Source: Pyronema omphalodes (lineage: Eukaryota > Ascomycota > Pezizomycetes > Pezizales > Pyronemataceae). From it: a DNA stretch of 64,000 nucleotides. The translations under genes were made by a program, and so were the position numbers. Under the pieces are notes generated by a model. The model searched no databases. It was given only the letters and a program-made list of their open reading frames with translations, and was not told the origin of the DNA. Positions 23,197-34,322 of this stretch are shown piece after piece (within the stretch, counting starts at the first letter, position 1; the number at the start of each line of letters is the position of its first letter). The stretch covers positions 434,001 to 498,000 of the forward strand of contig JAJJXM010000010.1 of the NCBI GenBank assembly GCA_024516155.1, given 5' to 3'.

Positions 23197-24200
23197 ATGG
23201 GTCATTTAATTTTGTCTGGGTTCTTTGGGAATAAAAAAAATCTGGTCGGATTAAACCAAAAAGTTCATGGAATATCTACAACTGCGTGTTCCGCTTGTTT
23301 TGGGGGCGTTCATCGGGTCTATTTAATGGGATTTCTGGATAGCAAAAACACAGGATACCTTTTTGCCCGTGAATAATGCTTCGCTCGCCATCATTGTGAA
23401 ACTGTGAACCTTTGAACATGTTGCCCATCTTCCCAAATTTCACAATCCGTCCACATCGATTACGCGCCGAAGAAACCTTCCAACGCGACGCGTCCGAACC
23501 TTGGTTTCGTCCTGTATATGGAACGGCTGTGAGTAAAAATTTTGCCGTTTTGATACCCTCAGAAACGCTCCGTCCGTCTGAGATGTTAAATGTGTAGATC
23601 GCTTTGCGAAGCTATCTTCCTCAACTTAATTCTTGTCTGAATACAGAGCACTCCCATCAACATTTCTCCCATCCCGAGAGCATTGTTATTATTCCGTCTG
23701 TATTTCATTCATGGTTTCCATTTAAAATCGGGATGTTGACATACCAGCCTACTGGCGTATCGCAACTTTTCTTCACGGCTCGATGTAACCCATCCATTTG
23801 TGAAATGACATCCATTTGGTTGAGGGGCCACCCTATCCGGCCCGATAGAATTATGGGAAGTTCTCCATTGAACCACCCGAGGATTGTTCTCCGTACAGTG
23901 GTTACGCCCTTGCAAGGCAAAAGTACTCTTGGCCGAGCGAGCTTGAGACTCATCGGATATCGCCCTCGAAAGTAAAGCAACGTTAGTGCTGAAACGGCGC
24001 GTCTCAATACATGTTTATGTGGTTTGGTTACCTAGGCTTATGGTTTGATATGGTGTCTCTTTTGTGTGGGCTGTATTATAGCATGTGGAGTATTTGGGGA
24101 ACGTACTATATGATCAACAGTTGGCTTTGAATAACGACTACTTACACATGATACCAGTTCTACAATCGCAAATAATCTTTGTACCCAAATACACAAAATA
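23197..24200. other. Gene-poor region after uL15
   Basis: uL15 3' UTR followed by about 900 bp with overlapping 100-125-codon frames on both strands (23,604-24,007). Neither has an identifiable domain or a good start, so I call no gene. This is the left margin of the accessory island. Confidence 0.4.
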
Positions 24201-24390
24201 TGACTCGTGATAAAATCGAGTGATTAAATATGAACATTCTCTCTCCTTTGTGTAATTTTCTTCAGGGTAGTTTTATCAATTACCAAGCACAACTCCTCAT
24301 CCCCATAGCCTCGGCGGGATTTCTTATCCTCCCCACTTTGTTCTCTCCACCTTCCACCTTCTTCCTCCCCACCATTTACGACACAACAAA

Positions 24391-24460
24391 CTCACCTGAG
24401 TCCTCATCAACCTTATCATAGCTACCCTAGCTATCGAATCAACAATGATAAAACAATTCG
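24391..24460 (+). promoter_or_regulatory. Leader-like pyrimidine-rich segment, copy 1
   Basis: A C/T-rich stretch from about 24,290 contains AACTCACCTGAGT at 24389-24401 and leads to an ATG at 24444 that is followed almost at once by a stop. A second segment with the same 13-mer lies near 26,136-26,148. It resembles the 5' leaders of genes in this window, but no intact gene follows. Confidence 0.3.
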
Positions 24461-24639
24461 TTTTCTAATACTCTAAATAAGTAAGCTTCTTCCGGTCCAG
24501 ATACCGCGACTAGTGATGTGCCTGAGTCTGTGGCTGATGTAGACTAGAGAACAGTTAGCATTACCAAATGAGCCGACGATTCGATTCCATCGAGGGTTGC
24601 ATCCGAGGAACCTACTCACCGTTGCACTGTCTTTGATGG

Positions 24640-25398
24640 CATTGTAACTTGAGGATTGGAATTATCGGTTAGGGTAAGAGATATCACGGATAGGGACTGG
24701 CCTGCGGCTAGAATACCGCACAACAGAGAAGCCGAGAAGAGTCCCGGAACCGGCGGGCTCAATTTACTCTCAGGTACGTATACCTATTCTAAACCAAATA
24801 TTGTGTCTGTAACTTCTCTGACATGCCTATTATATTAGACAGATAGTTTGTGACGGATATGGAGATAATCGCTCCGGTCTTGCTGTCGGATGGCACTGCT
24901 GGTGCTTCGGTCGGCGTCTCCTGTGACGGTTCCTCAACTGGATGCTTCCGCTGAGAACACCTTCTCCTGACAAGGGCTTCGGTGGTTCTCTGGGGTTATA
25001 GTAAACCAACTATGGTTGATGATACCATAAGGTAGCAATGGTCTGCTCAATGTAGCTCAGGTAAGTTAGAAATCCGAAAATTCTTGCATCAAAAAATACA
25101 CGGAAGGAGGTTTACTAACTATCAGTCCTTCTATAGTGCCTGGTATCTACAACTCTTGCCCGAAGCAGTTCCTCTGCTCTGCCTTCCTCAGAATGAAAGT
25201 CAACGCAACACACAGTCCTTAGACCTTGGTTCTAATAAACTGGATGCTGTAATTCGGGATGTGCTATCAGGCCTGGTAACAAGCTCTGGGAGATGCACAC
25301 CAAGGACTGGTATATCGCCGTCTACCTCTACAGCGAAGCCGGATGGTATGGAGTCAACCGCCGCCGCTCTAGTGCTTGTGTCTACATTTACTCCACAG
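24640..25398 (+). pseudogene. Relic of a spliced, cysteine-containing gene
   Basis: Two introns look intact: 24774-24838 (GTACGT, CTGAC, TTAG) and 25061-25136 (GTAAGT, CTAAC, TATAG), and a third donor GTGAGA begins at 25399. Coding-like fragments survive in different frames: after the first intron QIVCDGYGDNRSGLAVGWHC, then WCFG before a stop; after the second intron PGIYNSCPKQFLCSAFLRMK, and further on NSGCAIRPGNKLWEMHTKDW continuing through DWYIAVYLYSEAGWYGVN to YIYSTG. Stops and frame changes separate them. It looks like a decayed small Cys/Trp-rich, possibly secreted protein gene. The family is not recognised, and I may have missed an exon that restores a frame. Confidence 0.4.
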
Positions 25399-25439
25399 GT
25401 GAGAGTGTATCTTTGGGTTTATGGATATTGAATAGGTGT

Positions 25440-26700
25440 TCCCTCTGGGAGTATTGTCGGTAAAAGCTCTTGGAGCTCTTAAACCACAGGAGGTATAAAC
25501 CGGCAAGGGTTGCGGTAGGCCTGTGTGAAAAAAATCCAGCGTTGCTTGTACATATCTTTCTTTCTGCTTTTCTAATAATAATAACTCCTCAACAAACGAC
25601 CTACACCCCCCACCCTCCCCTCTTCCCACTATGAGACTCATGACCGAGATTGTTACCCAGATTGTAGACTTCGATAAATTATGAACGTTATACATAAGCC
25701 TGTGTGGATGAAGAGTCGAATGCAGGAACTTGACGCTCATTGATTATGATACGCGGTCCAAAGTAGCCGCTACAAAAATAATGAGAATATAAATTGTGTT
25801 TATTGTATAATACCGGTCCTGTATGTACGCTCTAACGGGAATAATTTCTTCGGTGTTTGCTCTTTGTTCTGTAGTCGGCTGCTTTCAGCCCCTAGATGGC
25901 ACCCTGAGCACCGGTAACAATACGAGTGACCTCATATGAATACACGTACCCGCTGATGGGGTTTGGAATTTTACTCAGAGCGGTTTTGGTCGGTTAGCTG
26001 CAGACAACCAGACCTTATTCAAATTTTTTGTTTTTGTTCTTCTGCCCCAGTAAACTTTCTCCCTCTCCACAGGTTTGACACAAACCACAAACCACAAACA
26101 CCACTCACCACTCACCACCAGCCATCAACTTTATCAACTCACCTGAGTTCTCAGCCATCACCTCATCGAAGCGACGAAACTGCAATCCAACCTCCAAAAT
26201 GACGCGCCACCATAGTAACTCATTTTTGACTGAGAATGTGTTCTAGCTTCGAGATTAGACGAATCCAGAGCCGTCGTCGGCCGCATGCACATCGACTTCA
26301 TCTACCAGCCGAAACCACCATCAAACTACAAATGCCGGCTCTAGATAAAATATCTACTTAGGCTGCCGTCGAAGCTGCTTCTCTGCGGATCTGAAAACTC
26401 ACAGTGGGTGATTATACCACTTGGTATCGAAGCTTGAGTATGGCATTGAAGCGTGCAAACCAAGTAAGTTCGAGATTCTGCGTGATGAAAATAATTCATA
26501 AACTGACTGTTTATATTGGGTCTGGGTTTCTTTTGGAATCTCTACTTTCTATTGGTAATTGATCATCTTTATCCTTAAGAGGAATCCTATGGACGGAACA
26601 ACCTGATACTTAACCTGAGACTTGTCAAGCAACCTTTAAGAGAAAAACTCAAGCGACTTCAGGTTAAGCTTACACCTCGGACCAACTGGTTTGGGTTAAC
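25440..26700. other. Island sequence with second leader-like segment
   Basis: No supported coding frame. From 26,030 to 26,198 a C/A/T-rich leader-like tract ends at an ATG (26199; context CCAAAATGACG) whose frame closes after 16 codons. A 35-nt GT...AG stretch (26,214-26,248) would extend it, but this is shorter than any firm intron here. It could be the first exon of a decayed gene related to the one at 24.4 kb. Confidence 0.3.
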
Positions 26701-26703
26701 AGT

Positions 26704-27052
26704 CAGGGTATCCAGCGTTCCACTGGTGCCCTGTGTTTTGAGTTGGTAGTATTGAGCTACCCGGAACATGCCTACAGTCGACTGTACCTGTATCCAGGAA
26801 TATGGGTAAATAAAGTACTCTACAATGAGTTGCATCCACAAAAAGGTAAGCCTCTCTCTCATAAATCCAATCAATAGTGGATTACTAACTCTCTCATCTT
26901 CACAGATCAAGACCTACCTAGGTTTTTCTTAGGAGCCGTATCATATTGACATTCCTATTGACCACGATACCTGGAACCAGTTTACAACACTTTACTGCTC
27001 CTCAAAACCTTCAAATAATCAGGGTATCCAGCGTTCCACTGGTTCCCTGTGT
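26704..27052. repeat. Diverged direct repeat, two copies ~316 bp apart
   Basis: The words CAGGGTATCCAGCGTTCCAC and the following CTGG(T)(G/T)CCCTGTGT occur at 26704-26736 and 27020-27052, with one mismatch over 33 nt. Similarity continues weakly for ~30 nt to a shared ATTGAGCT. It is a local duplication inside the accessory island. Confidence 0.6.
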
Positions 27053-27360
27053 GGCGGGTTCGCGGCATTGAGCTCTCAGGGCTGTTTTCAATCTTGCTCC
27101 GTTCGTCAACGTCTCCAGTGGCTCAACTAAAATCCGCACCACACACCTTGTCAAGTTGCTTCTTTGGGTCTTTCGGCTGCGTTGCTTTAAAGGAGAATAA
27201 GATTTCATGGACACAAATTGCAAAAGAACCCAACATCTGCGAGCACTCTCAGTACATACGATGTCTTGTGATAGTCACATGACCATAGAATAACAACCAG
27301 CGTGTCGACGTTATTATCCTCGAGTATACAGAAGCATTCTAAATTCGTAAACTCCCATAT

Positions 27361-27612
27361 ATATGGAGCAGTTCTACGAAATATCAATCGCCCTCAATCC
27401 ACCTTTCGGTTATCTATGGAAAAATGAACCTTGACTTCGTCTCCCGGAAGGCCTGGAATTGGCGGTGTTGTGGAAATACGGAAATACCTAAATGGAGCAG
27501 TTTTTCGAACTACCTATCGCCCTCAATCCACCTTCGGATTATCGACAGAAATATCAACTTTGATTTCGTCTAGCAGAAGGCAGGGAGGAAATGGAAGGAG
27601 TGGTGCTGTGCA
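27361..27612 (+). repeat. In-frame ~129-bp tandem duplication
   Basis: Two copies begin GGAGCAGTT(C/T)T at 27365 and 27494. They share CGCCCTCAATCCACCTT and many other positions. The period is 129 bp, i.e. 43 codons, and both copies translate similarly (GAV(L/F)R..RPQSTF.LS.E..TL.SS). Copy 1 carries a TGA stop. Copy 2 runs into the lectin-like sequence. Confidence 0.6.
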
Positions 27613-27877
27613 ACGTGTGGTTGTCTTCAGCAGGAATTTCAGAGCCACGCCTTCCCTTATCGTTACACTTACTTGGGTTCCGGCTTTTGTGGATGGCAAG
27701 CACTGGACCAATAATCTTACACCAGAAAGAGTTGGGCACATAATTTGTAGAGACGATTGGTTTTTGGGTCATGTGCATTGGAATGATGTAAGCGTGAGAT
27801 TAATGATGAAATGGGAGGAGGAGGAGTTGGCACAGTTATGTGATTTGGTTCATTCAGGATTCTTTCTATCCACGTAG
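27431..27877 (+). pseudogene. H-type-lectin-like exon or relic
   Basis: The frame is open to a TAG at 27875-27877 but has no ATG near its beginning. Its C-terminal ~85 residues resemble an H-type lectin domain (PF09458 pattern): VVVFSRNFRATPSLIVTLTW for the first strands, then a variable loop with HWTNN, and GHVHWNDVSVRLMMKWEE matching the closing gF..hvhW.d..v...v.W pattern. Family members are extracellular or cytosolic sugar-binding proteins. The lack of a start, the duplicated upstream segment with a stop in copy 1, and the transposon-like neighbour at 27943 suggest a decayed gene or the last exon of one I could not assemble. Confidence 0.45.
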
Positions 27878-27942
27878 TTTTTTTTTACATCGTCTTTTTA
27901 AGTTTTCTTCGGTGGCTTTGGCGTTTATATAACGATATGTAC

Positions 27943-28574
27943 ACAGAGATGGCTCTGACCCGGGGGTCAGTAAGGGGTCACTAGGATTAGGGTTGAGGTT
28001 GCAGATGTTAGATGTCGAGAATATTTGGAGATGATTGGATTGTGTGAGTAAGGAGAATGGAATAAAGAGCAGCGTAAAGCAAACAATGGTTCGTGCAGTC
28101 ACTAGACAGGATGATTATAATCCTCTATCCCGGAACATTGCTGATGCTCTGGGGGACTCTTGATAAATACTGGGTTGAGATAGGTTTTCTATTATTATGG
28201 GGGTTCTCTTTTTATTTTATTTTCCTCTTCATTATATTACCAACTGAGACCGCTCCTATTTGACTCAGGGGATGGGGATACTTATACTTTAGAACATAAT
28301 ATGTGATGGACTTTCTTTTGGGAAATATATGTAGACTAGAATAATTCTCTAGCATAGGAAAGAATAGATCTATACTTCTTTATAGATAAAATATGGAATT
28401 AAATTCTAGTTAGAAATGACCACTCTTTTCTGGTTCACTGCAGTCTACTTCCGGGGCAGACAGCCGTCGCCGTTGCGGCATCATGAGTCATCACACGCAC
28501 ACGTGACATGCGACCCCTCTCTGACCCTGTCAGTTCATTTTTTTCTACTGACCCCCGGTCAGTGCCATCTCTGT
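27943..28574. mobile_element. MITE-like element with ~30-bp terminal inverted repeats
   Basis: The left end (27943-27972) begins ACAGAGATGGCTCTGACC and continues GGGGGTCAGTA. The right end (28546-28574) is its inverse, beginning ACAGAGATGGCACTGACC on the minus strand; there is one mismatch and one indel. The similarity extends outward through an ATATGTA-like stretch. The 632-bp span has no transposase frame and an AT-rich middle, as in a non-autonomous DNA element. A TA-rich flank on both sides is compatible with a TA target duplication but is not decisive. Smaller CTGACC...GGTCAG palindromes lie inside both ends and near 28521. Confidence 0.6.
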
Positions 28575-28947
28575 ATATACATATATTAGTAGTTCATGTG
28601 AAACAGCCCGAACAATGAGTAATGGGAACTTGGAGAGACAAAAGAACAAGCGCGGTGGAACTGGATTCAGAAGCTAATGTGGCATAAAAATCATTCATGA
28701 GGCTCAATGGAACACGAGAAAGTATGTTTGGCAAGATAAAACCATGTATCAAATATGAATTATCTTTATGTGTTGTGTGAAATGTGTGAATGCGTTATAA
28801 TGACTCATGTTCGATCAAAAAGCAAAATCAAATTACAGTAGTGTGAGCACCCTTGAAATAGAATAAATCGTAAATTTTACAATTGAAAGACGGAAAGTAC
28901 CACACGCCATAAACACCGCTGTCAATCCATAACCCATGTATTATAAA
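28575..28947. other. Right margin of the accessory island
   Basis: AT-rich sequence between the MITE-like element and the C-terminus of the minus-strand acidic repeat gene. Nothing recognised. Confidence 0.4.
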
Positions 28948-30962
28948 TCACCAACCCGGTGTAATCAAGCCCCGGTAAGTAGCTGGTTTCTTCATCACCC
29001 AAAACTTCGAAATCGACCTATCGGCTTTAGGTTTGGGATTCATTATAAGCATTCCGTCATGATCATAAATCTCCTGTTCATAGTTCTGAAGTCCCCATTC
29101 AACAGCTGCCTCTTTCACCTTAGCATTCGCATGCGCAAGATTCTCGAAGTCCCCACCGGAGGAGTACTCTTCGGTCTCTCGTCTATTCCATCGGCGACGT
29201 CTGCATGCTCTATAAAGAAACTGTGCTGGAGCTTCAGTTTTTGGAATATCCGGTTTAATCTTGCGGAGAATAACGCGGGTAAAATCATTATCATAATGGC
29301 GAGTTTTAGGAAGCGGACTGGTATGAGGCACGGGCTTAAGACGAGAAACGTGGTTGATGGTGACAACAGGAGTTGTCCAAGACCCTGTCTTACCATCAGT
29401 TGGAATTCTTGGTTTGTTGAATTTCGAAAGTTTATCCGACGTTGACAACCCCGAGTTAGATGGCTTTTTCCAATTGAAATTGGGAGGCCTTCGAGTGATA
29501 ATCCGGGATGCGTCTTTTCGATAGATGAATTATCAATAGTCGACTCCCACTCCTTCTCCTCCTTGTCGTCCTCATTTTCATCCTCATTTTCGCCCCCTCT
29601 CTCCTCCTCCTTCTCGTCCCCACTATTTTCCTCATTCTTCTCCTCATTCTTCTCTTCATTCTTCTCTTCATTCTTCTCTTCATTCTTCTCTTCATTCTTC
29701 TCTTCATTCTTCTCTTCATTCTTCTCTTCATTCTTCTCTTCATTCTTCTCTTCATTCTTCTCTTCATTCTTCTCTTCATTCTTCTCTTCATTCTTCTCTT
29801 CATTCTTCTCTTCTCTTCTCTTCTCTTCATTCTCTTCATTCTTCTCTTCATTCTTCTCTTCATTCTTCTCTCCAATCTCTTCCTTAATCTCTTCATTCTC
29901 CTCTTCATTCTCCTCTTCATTCTCCTCCCCAATATCCTTTTTGTTTCTCTCTTCAATCTCCTCTTCATTGTCTTCCTCCTTCTCGTTCCCCTTCTCCTCC
30001 TCTGCCTCCGTGAATACAGCCTCAATTTCCGAGTCCAGAGTGATGTCCTGTGATCCCATCACCGCCCCCACGCTGGGGAGCTCCACACAATCAGGAGCAA
30101 CATCAAGCGCACACTGCTCCTCACAATCTTCATAAAATTCAGAGATTTGAAGCGGCGAACCAACATCATCAACCGCAGCATCACTAATTGTTGAACACGC
30201 TGATCTAGATTGAGGATTGGCAGTTATATCGTCTGAAGTGTTGTGGATAGGAGAGGAGGGACGGGAGGTGGTTATTTCAACTGAACCCGTATCTTCATCT
30301 TCAGCTGCATCGAAAATAGTTTCAATGTCCATAGTGTCGTCTGGTGTTAAGGCACCGTTGGAGAGCATCTCTTCGTCATCAGTAGGAGGGATGCAGTCAA
30401 GAGATTCTACAGACGGAGTGACAGATTCGACAGTGTCGTTACTGTCACCACTGTCACCACTGTCGCTACTGTAGTCGTTGTCCGTAGGGTAGTTGCTGGA
30501 TCGACTACAGCTCCGGGACATTGTAGCAGAGCTAACTACTAGAGTGGCGTGAATTCTAGTATCCTCGCAATTTTCAGATTTTTGACCTTCATCAATTCCA
30601 ATTGTTGATTCTGACAAAATGGGTGCAGGTACAGGTACTGCCGGAGAAAAAAGTCCTCCAATGGCGTCCATCTCGTCTGGGCTGGAGATATTGTAAATGT
30701 CGAATTTGTGGTTCGGTTCTGTGATGACGGGGGTTCGGTTTAACGTGAAGTTTATAGATTTCAATCGGAATTTATCTCTGTCGTTTAGAATGAGATAGAA
30801 GAGTGTAAGGATTTCGATGAATATGGATCCTGCAAACCTTGCGATCATATTGTATAATCTCACTGGGGAACAATGCTTTGTACAACTAAAAACATCATGA
30901 GAGTCTACATATGGCCGGTTTGGTGAAAGGCAGTTCTCTTTTGAGGAATGGATTAATGGCAT
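28948..30962 (-). CDS. Acidic repeat protein with frame change
   Basis: A frame from the ATG at 30962 encodes an acidic protein with Ser/Asp-rich sequence and then a long array of Glu-Glu-Lys-Asn units. The downstream part (below ~29,540) is coding-like in a different frame: PPNFNWKKPSNSGLSTSDKL ... WGLQNYEQEIYDHDGMLIMN ... KFWVMKKPATYRGLITPGW, stop at 28948. A ~63-nt intron with GTGGGA donor and CGAAG end (about 29472-29534) would join DDKEEKE to PPNFNW in frame; a sequence error or true frameshift is the alternative. The start is uncertain: a hydrophobic stretch at residues ~40-60 may be non-coding, and Met98 (30671) or Met148 are other choices. No family recognised. Confidence 0.5.
29632..29872 (-). 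repeat. 12-bp minisatellite encoding EEKN units
   Basis: About 17-19 near-perfect tandem copies of TTCATTCTTCTC (read on +), interrupted by a CTTCTCTT variant near 29,812-29,830. On the minus strand it encodes Glu-Glu-Lys-Asn units. The unit is a multiple of three, so copy-number changes keep the frame, and the array is likely length-polymorphic. Confidence 0.9.
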
Positions 30963-32374
<1,412 letters not shown>

Positions 32375-32980
32375 GCCTCTGCAATTGCGTTGGACCGGCG
32401 AGACGATTGAACCGAAGTATATTTTGCGTCTGGGAATTTTCTGAAGGACTTCAGAATATATAGAAGGAATACCATCTCGTTTAAAAAAAAAGCTTTACTA
32501 CCTCTCATTGCGCGTGAACTGTTCAAAGTGCATATCAAAATACAATACAGCCTAACTATATCGGCCACCCTCCGTTTTGCCAATGGCCACGAGCTATGTA
32601 CTTGGACTCAATCAACTAACCTTGCTGTCTCCGACCATGTCTTTTAGGTGCTTGGTACCCAGAGCCCTGGAGTTGTGAGCTTCTGAACCAATGTATAGCT
32701 ATCTTGTGACCAAGCCTAATACATACCCAGCTTTCATATCATTGTGTCTATACTGATTCAACTGTTTCAGTTTGCAATGAATAATCACACTTATTCTGTG
32801 TATTTCTTGAGATTTTAAATTTAACATCGTCTTCGTTGACTACATAAACGTTACACAGTAAAAGAGATCCTCCTATTAACGTTACATTAACAATTAGATA
32901 CCACATCTACATTATGCATATGTACCATCCATCCACCAAATCATCATCGTAAATCATCAATTCATAGTCAAAACTTTTGC
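32375..32980. other. Convergent 3' region of eS31 and the repeat precursor
   Basis: Two 3' UTRs meet here. It is AT-rich, with no coding frame or repeat of note. Confidence 0.45.
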
Positions 32981-34322
32981 TTAAGCAACAAATGCGCGCT
33001 TGACCAGGGATTCACCGGCAAGACCTCCGTTATCTTCAGTGTGATCAGCGGTAGCAGCAGAATCTCCATTATGAATGCCAGTATTGTCACCACTGCCTGC
33101 AAGGAGACCACCAACACCATCACCACCTAGAACATTTCCGAGAAGACCTTCCTCGTCTTCTTCACGCTTGTCGTTACCGTTGACACCGTTGTTTTCACCG
33201 TTACCGAGGAGACCACCGAGAGGATTATCAGAACCGACAAGACCTCCGAGAAGACCTTCGTCATTTTCCTCTCGCTTTTTGTTACTACTGTTGGGAAGCC
33301 CATTTGGAGTAGATAGCAAAGTAGGCATAAATGCAGCTCCATCACTCGGGTCCTGACGCTTCTCAAAATCGCCATTATCACCATCTCCAGTTCCAGCACC
33401 GCTACCAAAATCGAAATCAGACCCATCAGCCCCTCCGTGAGAATCTTCACCTTCAAGACCCCCTTCAACATCCTGTAGAGTCTTTGCCACACCGGGAGAT
33501 GGACCACTGCCGCTGATAATTCCACCAACCAAACTATCGTCACTGGTCAACTTCCCGTCTGAACCAGCAACAAGGCCAGCATCTTGACGCTTATCTACGC
33601 CGTCGACTGCGCTGCCAGGGCTGGGGAGACCGGGACCGGGGTTGCTGGTGATACTGGTGGATTGTACGGTGTTTGGTGGTAGAATCTGTTCGACTGAACG
33701 CTTGTCAGAGAGAACTTCGTTGTCGTTTGAGACTTCAGCATTGAGAAGACTGCCATCGGAACGCTTTTTGGAGAGAACTTCGTTGTCATTTACGGCTTCA
33801 GCATTGAGAAGACTGTCATCGGAACGCTTTTTGGAGGGAACTTCGTTGTCATTTACGGCTTCGGCATTGAGAAGACTGTCATCGGAACGCTTTTTGGAGA
33901 GCACTTCGTTGTCGTTTGAGACTTCAGCATTGAGAAGACTGCCATCGGAACGCTTTTTGGAGAGAACTTCGTTGTCATTTACGGCTTCGGCATTGAGAAG
34001 ACTGTCATCGGAACGCTTTTTGGAGAGAACTTCGTTGGCATTTAGGGCTTTAGCATTGAGAAGTCCGGCGTCAGAGCGCTTCTGAGAGAGAACGTCGTTG
34101 TCATTGACGATTCCGGCATCGAGAAGACCGGTATCAGAGCGCTTATCGGAGAGAACATTGTCGTCATTTAGAACTTCGACATTGAGAAGTCCGGCGTCAG
34201 AACGCTCTATGTGATGGTTAGCATAGAAGCTACAAAATATAACATTATATATTCTTACCAACAACTGGAGCAGAGAATGCTAAAGCTGCAAGGGCAATAG
34301 TGATAAGGCAAGAGGATTTCAT
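32981..34322 (-). CDS. Secreted Kex2-type repeat precursor protein
   Basis: Two exons on the minus strand, 34259-34322 and 32981-34206, 429 residues. Exon 1 encodes a signal peptide, MKSSCLITIALAALAFSAPV. Exon 2 then encodes eight tandem 21-residue units (consensus SD.SLLNAE..NDNEVLS then K/D/Q-Lys-Arg), each ending in Lys-Arg, the Kex2/furin-type site. Further KR sites follow at VDKR, FEKR, NKKR, NDKR and VKR, so full processing would release about thirteen peptides plus a terminal AFVA. The peptides are acidic, rich in Asn, Asp and Leu, and contain no Tyr, Trp or Cys. This layout matches KEX2-processed repeat proteins. It differs from alpha-pheromone precursors, and the cores lack the aromatic residues used in ustiloxin-type cyclic peptides. 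No modifying enzyme gene is nearby. Function unknown. Confidence 0.85.
33698..34201 (-). repeat. Eight 63-bp units of the repeat precursor
   Basis: Exactly 8 x 63 bp. Units 4 and 7 are identical at protein level; unit 6 differs from them by one Leu-to-Pro change; units 5 and 8 are nearly identical. This indicates recent block duplication (a 126-bp or larger step) and concerted evolution of units 4-8, while units 1-3 are more diverged. Confidence 0.92.

Noticed and set aside
23604..24007. Overlapping 100-123-codon frames on both strands
   Set aside because: No domain, no leader, and the two strands are equally open; chance frames are likely.
33642..34085. Plus-strand 147-codon repetitive frame
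   Set aside because: Mirror image of the minus-strand repeat precursor; it has no signal peptide or start context.
32981..34322. Mating alpha-pheromone precursor or dikaritin-type RiPP precursor
   Set aside because: Repeat peptides lack the Trp/Cys/Gly-Pro pattern of alpha-pheromones and the Tyr/Phe cores of cyclised peptides, and no UstY-like gene is in the window. Kept as a general Kex2-repeat precursor.
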